From: Trebonia sp035294225
Lineage (GTDB): Bacteria > Actinomycetota > Actinomycetes > Streptosporangiales > Streptosporangiaceae
Length of the DNA stretch: 19,047 nucleotides
Reading direction: 5' to 3'
NCBI GenBank assembly: GCA_035294225.1
Contig: DATGLH010000022.1
Location: 1 to 19,047, forward strand
How positions within the stretch are numbered: position 1 is the stretch's first letter; every line of letters starts with the position of its first letter. Below are positions 9,058 through 16,334 of the stretch, one piece after another. A model generated the notes under the pieces. That model did no database searches, was not told where the DNA came from, and saw only the letters and a list, made by a program, of their open reading frames with translations. A program made the position numbers and the translations under genes.

Positions 9058-10395
9058 TCAGGCGAAGATCATCCAGGGGTGTTCGATGAGGCCGGTCAGG
9101 GTCTTGAGGAACTGGGCGGCGAGAGCGCCGTCGATGACGCGGTGGTCGCAGGAGAGGGTGTACCGGAGCCGGTAGCGGGGGACGATGGCGTCGCCGACCA
9201 CCGCCGGCTCGCGGGCGGTCGCGCCGACGGCCAGGATCGCCGCCTCGGGCGGGTTGATGATGGCCGTGAAGTCCTCCACCCCGTACATGCCGAGGTTGCT
9301 GATCGTGAACGTTCCTCCGCTGGTCTGTGCCGGGGTGAGCTTGCGTTCGTTCGCGAGGGCGATCAGTTCCCTGGCCTCGGCCCCGATCTGGGTGACGGTC
9401 TTGGTGTCCGCGTCCCGGATGACCGGGACGATCAGGCCGCTCTCGGCGGCGACCGCGACGCCGACGTTGATCCGGTCGTGCATGAGCATGGTGGTGCTCG
9501 CGTCGTCGTAGGAGACGTTGACCTCGGGGTGCTCGCGCAGCGCAAGCGCGGCGGCCCGGATGAGCAGGTCGTTGACGCTGACCTTCGGCCGTCCCGCCTC
9601 GGTGAGCTGCGCGTTCAGGGCTGCGCGCAGGCTCATGAGCTCTTCGGCATCGGCGGCCGCGGTCGCGTAGAAGTGCGGGATCTCACGGGCGCTCGCGGCC
9701 AGGCGGCGGGCGATGACCCGGCGGACCTGGCTCACCGGCACGCTCCGCGACCGGCGCGCTTCGTCGGCAGCGGGCTGCGGTGCCTGCGCCGGTGCCGAGG
9801 CGGGCGCCTGGCCTGGGGCGGGCGCCTGATCCGGAGCGGGGGCGGGTGCCTGCGCCGGGGCCGCGGGAGCGGCCGGGGACGCCGCCGCGGCGGCGGGCGC
9901 CTGATCCGGGGCGCCGTTGGCCAGCAGGCCGCTCAGGTCTGCCCGGATGATGCGGCCGCCGGGGCCGGTGCCGGAGATACCGGTCAGGTCCAGGTGCTTC
10001 TCGCGGGCGATCTTGCGGACCAGGGGCGAGGCAAGCAGTCGGCTGCCGGACGGCGCGCTGCTCGCCGCGGCCGCGGCACCCTGCGGCGACGGCTCCGGCG
10101 GCGCGGCCGCGGCACCCTGCGGAGACGGCGCGGACGGCGCAGACGGCTCGCTCGCTCCGCTGCCGTCGTCGAGCAGCGCGATCGTGGTGCCGATGTCCAC
10201 GACCTGGCCTTCCTCGGCGAGGATCTTCGACAGCGTGCCAGCCTGGTAGGCCTCGAACTCCATGACCGCCTTGTCGGTCTCGATCTCCACAAGGACATCG
10301 CCGACGGCGACGGGATCGCCCGGGTGCTTGTGCCAGGTGGAGATGGCACCTTCCGTCATCGTGTCGGAAAGTCGCGGCATTTTGATCTCGATCAC
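9058..10395 (-). CDS. pdhC: 2-oxoacid dehydrogenase E2, dihydrolipoamide acyltransferase
   Basis: 445 residues. It accepts the acyl group from E1 on a swinging lipoyl arm and passes it to CoA at the core of the complex. One lipoyl domain (1-75) carries the lipoylated lysine K42 in EIETDKAVMEFEA. A peripheral-subunit-binding domain spans about 119-157 (ASPLVRKIAREKHLDLTGI). A long Ala/Pro linker (160-212) leads to the catalytic domain with DHRVIDG (H418, D422). The GTG at 10395 follows GGAG by 10 bases and lies 5 bases after the pdhB stop, so translation is probably coupled. The order pdhA-pdhB-pdhC is operonic. Whether the substrate is pyruvate, acetoin or a branched-chain 2-oxoacid cannot be decided from E2 alone. 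Confidence 0.92.
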   Translation of the reverse strand: MIEIKMPRLSDTMTEGAISTWHKHPGDPVAVGDVLVEIETDKAVMEFEAYQAGTLSKILAEEGQVVDIGTTIALLDDGSGASEPSAPSAPSPQGAAAAPPEPSPQGAAAAASSAPSGSRLLASPLVRKIAREKHLDLTGISGTGPGGRIIRADLSGLLANGAPDQAPAAAAASPAAPAAPAQAPAPAPDQAPAPGQAPASAPAQAPQPAADEARRSRSVPVSQVRRVIARRLAASAREIPHFYATAAADAEELMSLRAALNAQLTEAGRPKVSVNDLLIRAAALALREHPEVNVSYDDASTTMLMHDRINVGVAVAAESGLIVPVIRDADTKTVTQIGAEARELIALANERKLTPAQTSGGTFTISNLGMYGVEDFTAIINPPEAAILAVGATAREPAVVGDAIVPRYRLRYTLSCDHRVIDGALAAQFLKTLTGLIEHPWMIFA

Positions 10396-10400
10396 GGGAG

Positions 10401-11411
10401 TCAGGCTCCTGCCGGGATGGTGCGGTAGCCCACTGCGGCAAGCGTCTGGCCGATGGCGGCGATCACGTCGTCCTTCGACGGCAGGGCAGCGGTCTCCAGC
10501 GGTTTCGCGTAGGGCATCGGCACCTCGGCCATCGCGACCCGGCGGACCGGCGCGTCCAGGTAGTCGAAGGCGCCGTCGGAGATGGATGCCGCGACCTCCG
10601 CGCCGATGCCGTAGGTCAGCCAGTCGTCCTCGAGGACGACGGCGGCATGGGTCTTCCTAACCGACTCGATGATCGTGGGCCGGTCCAGGGGACGCAGGCT
10701 GCGCAGGTCGACGACCTCGATGTCCAGGCCCTCGGACTCCGCGAGCTGAGCGGCGACCTCAGACGCGAGGTGCGCCATCCGCGAGTAGCCGATGAGCGTC
10801 AGGTCCCGGCCGGCGCGGGTGACCGCGGCCTTGCCGATCTCGGCCGGGGTGTCGTCCTCCGGGACCTCTCCCCTGGTGTTGTACAGGGCGAGGTTCTCCA
10901 GGAAGAGCACCGGGTCGTCGTCACGGATCGCGGCGAGCAGCAGCGCCTTCGCGTCAGCCGGGTTAGACGGCGCCACCACCTTCATGCCGGGGACGAACGC
11001 GTAGTACAGCTCGATGTTCTGCGAGTGAGTGGCGCCGAGCTGCTGGCCACCGCCGCCGGGAGTGCGGATCACCATCGGCACGCGGGCCTGGCCGCCGAAC
11101 ATTCCGTAGATCTTCGCGGCGTGGTTCACGATCTGGTCCAAGGCCAGCATGGAGAAGTTGATGGTCATCATCTCGACGACCGGGCGCAGGCCGAGCATCG
11201 CGGCGCCGATGGCGGCCCCGGCGAAGCCCTCCTCCGCGATCGGGGTGTCCCGGACGCGCTTCTCGCCGAACTCGGCGAGAAGCCCGGCGGTGATCTTATA
11301 GGAGCCCTCGAAGACGCCGATCTCCTCGCCCATCAGGAAGACGCTGTCGTCCCTGAGCATCTCCGCCCGGAGCGTGTCATGCAGCGCCTGGCGGTAGGTC
11401 ATGATCGTCAT
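10401..11411 (-). CDS. pdhB: 2-oxoacid dehydrogenase E1 beta subunit (pyruvate dehydrogenase-like)
   Basis: 336 residues. It pairs with the alpha subunit to form the thiamine-diphosphate enzyme that decarboxylates a 2-oxoacid and acylates the E2 lipoyl group. Typical beta-subunit features are seen: FLMGEEIGVFEGSYKIT (25-41), RDTPIAEEGFAGAAIGAAM (54-72), PGGGGQQLGATHSQ, and the C-terminal transketolase domain with VDLRSLRPLD and VPMPYAKPLE. The ATG at 11411 overlaps the pdhA stop in an ATGA arrangement, indicating translational coupling. A second ATG three codons later is possible. The frame remains open far upstream inside pdhA, but that part is out-of-frame pdhA sequence. PDH-type sequence is favoured over acetoin dehydrogenase; the substrate is not proven. 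Confidence 0.93.
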   Translation of the reverse strand: MTIMTYRQALHDTLRAEMLRDDSVFLMGEEIGVFEGSYKITAGLLAEFGEKRVRDTPIAEEGFAGAAIGAAMLGLRPVVEMMTINFSMLALDQIVNHAAKIYGMFGGQARVPMVIRTPGGGGQQLGATHSQNIELYYAFVPGMKVVAPSNPADAKALLLAAIRDDDPVLFLENLALYNTRGEVPEDDTPAEIGKAAVTRAGRDLTLIGYSRMAHLASEVAAQLAESEGLDIEVVDLRSLRPLDRPTIIESVRKTHAAVVLEDDWLTYGIGAEVAASISDGAFDYLDAPVRRVAMAEVPMPYAKPLETAALPSKDDVIAAIGQTLAAVGYRTIPAGA

Positions 11412-12508
11412 GCGGATGCTCCGCTCTGCGGGAACGGGGTCTGCGGGAACGGCGCCGGCTCGAAGAGCGGCTGGCCGGGGAGACGGCGGGAATCGTTGGC
11501 GACGGGGGTCGCGTAGGTGTAGTCGAACAAGGTGGCCACGTCCGGGTGCGGGCTGCCCGCGGCGAAGTCGGCGGCCTCCGCGACCACCTTGGCGACGTCC
11601 GCCTCGATCGCGGCGATGGCGTCGGCGTCGAGGATTCCGTTGGCGGTCAGCTTCTCGCCGAAGACACGGAGCACGTCGTTGGCCTTGAGCCGCTTGACCT
11701 CCTCGGCCGACCGGTACTTGGCAGGATCGACGACGGAGTGACCGCGCAGCCGTTCGGTCATCACCTCCAGCAGGTAGGGCTTGCCGGCCCGGGCGCTGGC
11801 GATGGCCTCCGCCGCCGCGTCGTGCACGGCGGCCGGGTCGAACCCGTCGACCCGCGCCGACGCCATCCGGTACGCCGCGCCGCGCTTGTAGAGCTCGGGC
11901 TCGGCCGAAGACTTCTCCACGGTCGTGCCCATGCCGAGGTGGTTGTTGATCACGACGAAGACGATGGGCAGGTTCCACAGCGCCGCGATGTTGAGCGACT
12001 CGTGGAACGCGCCGATCGCCGCGGTCCCGTCGCCCATCGTGCACATCACCACTTCGTCGCCCCCCCGGTAGTCGATCGCGAGGGCCGCGCCCGTGGCAAT
12101 CGGGAGCTGGCCGCCGACGATGCCGTACCCGCCGAGCAGGCGGTGCGTGAGATCGAACATGTGCATCGACCCGCCCCAGCCCTTGGAGACGCCGTCGACG
12201 CGGCCGTACAGCTCGGCCATGACCTTCTTCGGCTCGATCCCGCGCATCAGGGCGTAGCCGTGCTCGCGGTAGTTCGTGAACAGGTAGTCGGTGGGCCGCA
12301 GGGCGGACATCAGGCCCACCACTGCCGCCTCCTCGCCCAGGTTCAGGTGGCAGTAGCCGCCGATGAGCGCCTCCGTGTAGGCACGCGCCGCGCGCTCCTC
12401 GAACCGGCGGATCAGCACCATGTCCTTGTAGAACTGGCGCAGTTGCTCGTCACGGCCCGCGGTACCGGGCACATCCTTATCCCGCCGCTGACGTGCCGCA
12501 GTTGCCAT
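11408..12508 (-). CDS. pdhA: 2-oxoacid dehydrogenase E1 alpha subunit (pyruvate dehydrogenase-like)
   Basis: 366 residues from the ATG at 12508, preceded by GGAGGAAGG at 7 bases; an in-frame GTG at 12526 overlaps this site and is less likely. The thiamine-diphosphate motif is present: GDG at 159-161 and NN at 188-189. Family signatures YREHGYALMRG (80-90), GWGGSMHMFD (110-119) and GGYGIVGGQLP (126-136) match PDH-type E1 alpha. The regulatory-loop region reads RLRGHSVVDPAKYR. It is the first gene of a three-gene operon with E1 beta and E2. No E3 (lipoamide dehydrogenase) is in the window, so E3 must be supplied from elsewhere. The divergent TetR gene and the shared palindrome suggest local repression. 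Confidence 0.93.
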   Translation of the reverse strand: MATAARQRRDKDVPGTAGRDEQLRQFYKDMVLIRRFEERAARAYTEALIGGYCHLNLGEEAAVVGLMSALRPTDYLFTNYREHGYALMRGIEPKKVMAELYGRVDGVSKGWGGSMHMFDLTHRLLGGYGIVGGQLPIATGAALAIDYRGGDEVVMCTMGDGTAAIGAFHESLNIAALWNLPIVFVVINNHLGMGTTVEKSSAEPELYKRGAAYRMASARVDGFDPAAVHDAAAEAIASARAGKPYLLEVMTERLRGHSVVDPAKYRSAEEVKRLKANDVLRVFGEKLTANGILDADAIAAIEADVAKVVAEAADFAAGSPHPDVATLFDYTYATPVANDSRRLPGQPLFEPAPFPQTPFPQSGASA

Positions 12509-12542
12509 TGGACAGCCTTCCTCCACCCTCCGCTCGCGCGGC

Positions 12543-12560
12543 CCGCGCTGGTCAGCGCGG
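12543..12560. promoter_or_regulatory. Hairpin in the pdhA leader
   Basis: ccgcgctg (12543-12550) and cagcgcgg (12553-12560) are perfect reverse complements with 2 bases between, and pairing continues outward past a one-base bulge. It lies between the candidate operator and the pdhA ribosome binding site, so it would form in the pdhA 5' leader. Any effect on expression is inference. Confidence 0.35.
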
Positions 12561-12572
12561 CCGCCGCGAGGT

Positions 12573-12594
12573 AATGAGACTATATAGTGTCATT
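12573..12594. promoter_or_regulatory. Near-perfect 22-bp palindrome, candidate TetR operator
   Basis: The core atgagactatatagtgtcat (12574-12593), plus one flanking base on each side, is palindromic except for one opposed g/g pair (12578 and 12589). It lies between the divergent pdhA (start 12508) and tetR (start 12653). It contains TATAGT on both strands, a possible -10 element for either promoter. An AT-rich palindrome in an otherwise GC-rich gap beside a TetR gene is the classic arrangement for an autoregulating repressor site. Binding is inferred, not shown. Confidence 0.75.
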
Positions 12595-12652
12595 TTAATC
12601 GTGGTTTACGCTGGCTTGCCTGCCGACTCCGGCACCAGAGAAAGGTCGCGCG

Positions 12653-13291
12653 ATGACCGAGCAGTCCCAGGTCACCGCCGAGCGTAAGCGCGGACGGCCG
12701 ACCCGGGATGAACGGCGTGCCAGGGAAGCCGAAATCCTCACGGCGGCGCTCGGCGTCTTCCTCAGCTCCGGCTTCGGCTCGACCAGCATCGACGTGCTCG
12801 CGAGCGCCGCGCGTGTGACCAAGCGCACAATTTACGCCTACTTCGGGGACAAGGCGGGGCTGTTCACCGCGATGGTCAAGGACCTGGCCTCCACCGTGAG
12901 CCTGGACGCCGCCACCGACCGCCACACGCTGGAGACGCTCGCCGCGCGCATCGTCTTCCGGCTGCACTCCGACGAGCTCGTGGGCCTGCACCGCCTCGTC
13001 ATCGCCGAGTCGGCCCGGTTCCCCGAGCTGGCCCGGGTGCTGCATGACCAGGGTGATGCCCGGCACATCGCACGGCTCGCGGAGCACATCCTCGCCGAGC
13101 AGGGACAGGCCCGCGTGCCGCTCGCCGAGCCGCTGTTCTCCCTGCTCCTGGGTGAGGCGCACCGGCGGCGGCTGCTCGGCGTCGACCCCGCGCCGACGGC
13201 CCGCCAGGCCCTGCGGCACGCCCGGGCCTCGCTGGCCTGCCTCGGCCTGGCCCCGCGCACCGGCCGCATGCCGAAAAATCTTTCATTATGA
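12653..13291 (+). CDS. TetR/AcrR-family transcriptional regulator
   Basis: 212 residues, normal for the family. A basic N-terminus (ERKRGRPTRDERRAREAEIL) leads into the TetR helix-turn-helix at about residues 26-72, with FGSTSIDVLASAARVTKRTIYAYFGDKAGLF as seen at about 41-71. The C-terminal ligand-binding and dimerisation half is helical (LHRLVIAESARFPELARVLHDQG) and resembles the AefR-type C-domain. The ATG at 12653 is preceded by AGAAAGG at 7 bases. It is divergent from the pdh-type operon across a 144-base gap with a 22-bp palindrome. It probably represses that operon and itself; the inducer is unknown. The last codons and following ~40 bases are unusually AT-rich. Confidence 0.93.
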   Translation: MTEQSQVTAERKRGRPTRDERRAREAEILTAALGVFLSSGFGSTSIDVLASAARVTKRTIYAYFGDKAGLFTAMVKDLASTVSLDAATDRHTLETLAARIVFRLHSDELVGLHRLVIAESARFPELARVLHDQGDARHIARLAEHILAEQGQARVPLAEPLFSLLLGEAHRRRLLGVDPAPTARQALRHARASLACLGLAPRTGRMPKNLSL

Positions 13292-13397
13292 AGAAAAAAT
13301 TCGGAATAGGTGCAAAATTCTTACCGGATCATGAACGACGGCACCAGACCCTTAAGGCAAGGTTCCGGCAATCAGGACAAAACGGGCGGCCGACGCT

Positions 13398-13506
13398 GCC
13401 GGAAGGGCCACCTGGCGCTGCCGGAGCTGCCGGAGTGGGGGGGTATGCGGGTGATGTCGCGGGGGTGCCGCCGGAAGGGCGGCTGGCGCTGCCGGAGCTG
13501 CCGGAG
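13398..13506. repeat. 37/38-bp direct repeat in the convergent gap
   Basis: gccggaagggc followed by ctggcgctgccggagctg and ccggag occurs at 13398-13435 and again at 13470-13506, differing by one base in length and a few substitutions near the middle. It lies between the convergent tetR and SDR genes. No gene is seen in this 258-base gap. Confidence 0.75.
13467..13483. terminator. Hairpin between convergent tetR and SDR genes
   Basis: gccgcc (13467-13472) and ggcggc (13478-13483) pair around a 5-base loop ggaag. It is a plausible bidirectional terminator. A second small hairpin (13536-13548) directly follows the SDR stop codon on the minus strand. Confidence 0.35.
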
Positions 13507-13549
13507 GGCTAGGGCAGGGACGCAGGCGCCGCGGGCCCGCCTGGCGGGA

Positions 13550-14359
13550 CTAGGACAGCCTGTCGGCGTCCATGGCGGGGAAGGTGAACTCACCCCCCAG
13601 GTAGCGGAACACCGGGTCGTCGGGGGCGGGCTCGCCGTGCGCGGCGAGGACCTCGGCGGCATAGGCCTCGGCATCGTCACGGGGCTGGTAGCCGAGCGCG
13701 CGGGCCTCGGCGAGGGAGACCCAGCCGCCGCGGGTATTGGCGGAGACCCCGTAGATAACGCGGAAACCCGGCGACGGCGCGGTGAGGCATGCCTCGAAGA
13801 GGCGGCCAGCGTCGTCCGGGGAAAGCCAGGTGGAGAGCATCCGCGGGTTGCGCGGCCGCTCAAAGCAGGACAGGATGCGGACGCAGACGGCGTCCATGCC
13901 GTAGCGGCGCGCGTAGAGCGCGGCAGTCGCCTCGCCCGCCGCCTTGGACACCCCGTAATAGGTGTCCGGAGCGGGATAGGCGTAGTCGGGAACGGGGAAG
14001 CTCTCCCGGGGCGCGAAGCCGACCGCGTGGTTCGACGAGGCGTAGACCACGCGGGGAACGCCCGCCCTGCGGGCGGCCTCGAAGACGGTGCGGGTGCCGT
14101 TGATGTTGACGTCGAGGATGCGCTCCCAGGGTGCCTCGGCGGGGATGCCGCCTAGGTGGATGACCGCGTCGGCGCCGTCGCAGGCGGCGGTCATGGCGGA
14201 CAGGTCGGTGACTGAGGCCGTCACCGCCTCCTCGGACGGGCCCAGGGAACCCACCGGAGCCACGTCGAGCAGGCGGAACACCCGGCCCGGGCGCGCCAGC
14301 CGGGGCCTGAGCATGGTCCCGATCCGGCCCGCGGCCCCGGTGATCAGAATCGTCGGCAT
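13550..14359 (-). CDS. NAD-dependent epimerase/dehydratase family protein, uronate-dehydrogenase-like
   Basis: 269 residues, an extended-type SDR. The NAD-binding motif GAAGRIG is at residues 8-14, ending in an Asp (LLDV, 30-33) that favours NAD. The conserved NINGTRTVFEAARRAGVPRV (85-104) and YASSNHAVGF are seen, and the catalytic pair is Y135 and K139 in YYGVSK. The short form without a large C-terminal substrate domain and the SSNHAVGF segment match uronate dehydrogenases, which oxidise galacturonate or glucuronate to aldarolactones; UDP-sugar epimerases are normally longer. The ATG at 14359 has no strong ribosome binding site. The frame stays open upstream to 14773, but that extension only translates repeat arrays on the opposite strand of another gene. 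It is divergent from the small repeat protein; no uronate catabolic genes lie nearby. Confidence 0.8.
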   Translation of the reverse strand: MPTILITGAAGRIGTMLRPRLARPGRVFRLLDVAPVGSLGPSEEAVTASVTDLSAMTAACDGADAVIHLGGIPAEAPWERILDVNINGTRTVFEAARRAGVPRVVYASSNHAVGFAPRESFPVPDYAYPAPDTYYGVSKAAGEATAALYARRYGMDAVCVRILSCFERPRNPRMLSTWLSPDDAGRLFEACLTAPSPGFRVIYGVSANTRGGWVSLAEARALGYQPRDDAEAYAAEVLAAHGEPAPDDPVFRYLGGEFTFPAMDADRLS

Positions 14360-14421
14360 GGCACCCGAACCTACAGCACGAGTCCACGCCGCTGGCGGGG
14401 AGAGCCGGGCCCGCGCGGCGG

Positions 14422-14526
14422 GCGACGGTAGCCGGCCGGGGGGCAACGGTAGCCGGCCGGGAGGCAACGGTAGCCGGCCAGCGGGCAACGATAGCCGGCC
14501 AGCGGGCGACGGTAGCCGGCCAGCGG
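14422..14526. repeat. 21-bp tandem repeat, 5 copies
   Basis: Units start at 14422, 14443, 14464, 14485 and 14506 with core acggtagccggcc. The first two end in cggggg or cgggag and the last three in cagcgg, so the array has two sub-types. It fills the gap between the divergent SDR gene and the small repeat-protein gene, where both promoters should lie. Confidence 0.9.
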
Positions 14527-14552
14527 CCGGCGGCAACTGGAAGAATGGGCCC

Positions 14553-14807
14553 GTGCGCATCAAGGACGTCTCCAGGGGTTCCGCGGGCTCGATCCTGAGC
14601 ATCGGTTCCGCCGGCTCGATCCTGAGCATCGGGTCCGCCGGCTCGATCCTGAGCATCGGTTCCGCGGGCTCGATCCTGAGCATCGGGTCCGCTGGGTCGT
14701 TCGCCTCGGCGTTCTCCGTCGGCTCGCTCGCGAGCTTCGCCTCGGTCCTGTCGGGGCTCTCGCGCACGTCCATCCTGGCCTGGCGGTCGCGGAGGCCCCA
14801 GAAGTGA
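14553..14807 (+). CDS. 84-residue Gly/Ser/Ile repeat protein, function unknown
   Basis: From the GTG at 14553 (GGAAG 9 bases upstream) the frame gives MRIKDVSRGSAGSILSIGSA and onward. It has four near-identical copies of the 9-residue unit GSAGSILSI (about residues 9-44), degenerate copies (GSAGSFASAFSVGSLASFAS), and a basic tail SILAWRSRRPQK. The regular spacing of Ser-Gly and aliphatic residues suggests a beta-solenoid-like or membrane-associating strip. There is no classical signal peptide or charged transmembrane boundary. I recall similar GSAGSILSIGSAG-type small proteins annotated as hypothetical in other actinomycetes, but cannot check that here. Support for coding: a clean start, repeats that keep frame (27 bases), and a non-repetitive basic C-terminus before the TGA. 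The same frame is open further left, but there it is antisense to the SDR gene. Low-complexity non-coding DNA is the alternative. Confidence 0.6.
   Translation: MRIKDVSRGSAGSILSIGSAGSILSIGSAGSILSIGSAGSILSIGSAGSFASAFSVGSLASFASVLSGLSRTSILAWRSRRPQK
14586..14693 (+). repeat. 27-bp tandem repeat, 4 copies, inside the small protein gene
   Basis: Units start at 14586, 14613, 14640 and 14667 with core ggctcgatcctgagcatcgg. Variation is limited to bases near the unit end (gttccgc / ggtccgc and the next wobble base). All these changes are silent in the coding frame, which supports translation. Confidence 0.9.
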
Positions 14808-14851
14808 CCAGGCTCAGGAAGTGACCAGGCTCAGGAAGTGACCAGGCTCAT
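14801..14851. repeat. 17-bp tandem repeat, 3 copies, beginning at a stop codon
   Basis: gaagtgaccaggctcag occurs at 14801-14817 and 14818-14834, and at 14835-14851 with its last base changed to t. The first unit contains the TGA of the small repeat protein; the others extend into the gap before the uridylyltransferase gene. Confidence 0.9.
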
Positions 14852-14941
14852 GGCAGGCATAAGGCGAGGCCGCCCGGGTACGCGTGGTGCCGCGGCGCCG
14901 GTCGGCGCGCCTGGAGGAACACGCGTGGAGGAAACAGCAGC

Positions 14942-16315
14942 ATGAAGACGCCCGGCGATGTCGCCGCTGTCCTGGCCAAGGCCGAGGCGGGCGGCGTGTG
15001 CGGCGCTGAGCTGGCCGCCTTGCGCAGGCGGCTGCGGCAGCTGAGCGAGCCCCGGGCCGGGCTCCTGCCGGGCGAGGCGCTGGAGCCGATCGCGGAGCTG
15101 CCGCGCCTGGAGGAACTGCCCGAGCCGCCACCCGGCCAGGCCCGTGACGTGCTCGGCCGGCTGGCGGTCATCAAGCTCAACGGCGGCCTGGGGACGAGCA
15201 TGGGCCTGTCCGGGCCGAAGTCGCTGCTCGAGATCAAGCCCGGCAAGACCTTCCTCGATGTCGCCGTTACGCAGGTGCTGGCACTGCGCGAGCGGCACGG
15301 CGCCCGGCTGCCGCTGGTGCTGATGAACTCCGCGGCCACCCGGGGTCCCTCGCTGGAGGCGCTGGCCCGCTATGACGGCCTGCGCGTGCCCGGCATGCCG
15401 CTGGATTTCCTGCAAGGCCGCGAGCCCAAGATCCGTGCCGATGACTGGCAGCCGGTGCAGTGGCCGGCCGACCCGGAGCTGGAGTGGTGCCCGCCCGGGC
15501 ACGGCGACATCTACCCCGCGCTGGCGGCGTCGGGGACGCTGGAGGCCCTGCTCGGCGCCGGGCTGCGGTACGCCTTCGTGTCCAACTCCGACAACCTCGG
15601 CGCGGTCGCCGACGTCCGGATCGCCGCGTGGCTGGCCGCGGAGCAGGTGCCGTTCGCGCTGGAGGCGGTGCGCGGCACCCCAGCCGACCGCAAGGGCGGT
15701 CACCTCGCCCGCTACCAGGGCCGGGTGGTGCTGCGGGAGACGGCGCAGGTGCCCGACGGCGACACCTCGTTCACCGACGTGGAACGCTGGCGCTGGTACA
15801 ACACCAACAACATCTGGATCGACCTGCGCGCGCTCGCCGAGCTACAGGCCGCCGACCCGGCGGCACCGCTGCTGCCGCTGATCGCCAACCGGAAGACCGT
15901 CGACCCGCGCGACCCGGGGAGCACCCCGGTGATCCAGCTCGAGTCGGCGATGGGCGCGGCGATCGGCTCGATCCCCGGCGCCCGGGCCGTCGCGGTCCCC
16001 CGCTCCCGGTTCGCGCCGGTGAAGACCACGGACGACCTGCTGGTCGTGCGCTCCGACGCCTACGAGCTCACCAGCGACGGGCAGATGAGGCCCGCCTTCG
16101 ACGGCCAGGGGCCCGTTGTCACGCTGGACAAGGAGTTCTACCGGCTGCTGTCCGGCTTCGAGAAGCGGTTCCCCGCCGGCGCGCCGTCGCTGCGCCGCTG
16201 CCGCCGCCTCGAGGTGGAAGGCGACGTCACGTTCGGGGCGGGTGCCGTAGTCATAGGCGACGTGCGGGTGACCGGTCCCCGCCACGTCCGGGACGGCGAA
16301 GTACTCGGCGGGTGA
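14942..16315 (+). CDS. UTP-glucose-1-phosphate uridylyltransferase, eukaryotic-type (UDPGP family)
   Basis: 457 residues. It makes UDP-glucose and pyrophosphate from UTP and glucose-1-phosphate in the cytosol. The nucleotide-binding signature KLNGGLGTSMGLSGPKS is at about 78-94. Also seen are the uridine/sugar-site segments LVLMNSAATR, PPGHGDIYPALAASG and YAFVSNSDNLGA, the NTNNIW segment, and KTTDDLLVVRSDAYEL. This is the family of yeast, plant and animal UGPases and not the shorter bacterial GalU family. The final ~40 residues look like the start of a left-handed beta-helix (VEGDVTFGAGAVVIGDVRVTG). The ATG at 14942 follows GGAGG at about 10 bases. It is monocistronic as far as seen; its product could feed glycogen, trehalose or cell-envelope synthesis, which fits loosely with glgX nearby. 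Confidence 0.93.
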   Translation: MKTPGDVAAVLAKAEAGGVCGAELAALRRRLRQLSEPRAGLLPGEALEPIAELPRLEELPEPPPGQARDVLGRLAVIKLNGGLGTSMGLSGPKSLLEIKPGKTFLDVAVTQVLALRERHGARLPLVLMNSAATRGPSLEALARYDGLRVPGMPLDFLQGREPKIRADDWQPVQWPADPELEWCPPGHGDIYPALAASGTLEALLGAGLRYAFVSNSDNLGAVADVRIAAWLAAEQVPFALEAVRGTPADRKGGHLARYQGRVVLRETAQVPDGDTSFTDVERWRWYNTNNIWIDLRALAELQAADPAAPLLPLIANRKTVDPRDPGSTPVIQLESAMGAAIGSIPGARAVAVPRSRFAPVKTTDDLLVVRSDAYELTSDGQMRPAFDGQGPVVTLDKEFYRLLSGFEKRFPAGAPSLRRCRRLEVEGDVTFGAGAVVIGDVRVTGPRHVRDGEVLGG

Positions 16316-16319
16316 ACCG

Positions 16320-16334
16320 TCGGTCCCGGACCGA
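16320..16334. terminator. Possible terminator after the uridylyltransferase gene
   Basis: tcggtcccggaccga is a palindrome around a central c, starting 5 bases after the stop codon. The usable hairpin is short (about 5 bp with a 5-base loop), so the terminator call is weak. Confidence 0.3.

Noticed and set aside
9079..12574. Long plus-strand open frames opposite pdhC, pdhB and pdhA
   Set aside because: They are antisense shadows caused by high GC; the minus-strand genes have full family motifs.
14088..14552. N-terminal extension of the small repeat protein to 14088
   Set aside because: This part is antisense to the SDR gene and to the 21-bp array; the GTG at 14553 with GGAAG upstream is the plausible start.
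14360..14773. N-terminal extension of the SDR reading frame to 14773
   Set aside because: It translates the repeats of the small protein gene and the 21-bp array in reverse; the Rossmann motif begins immediately at the 14359 start.
14422..14851. Possible CRISPR array
   Set aside because: The repeats are head-to-tail without unique spacers and there are three different unit types; no cas genes are present.
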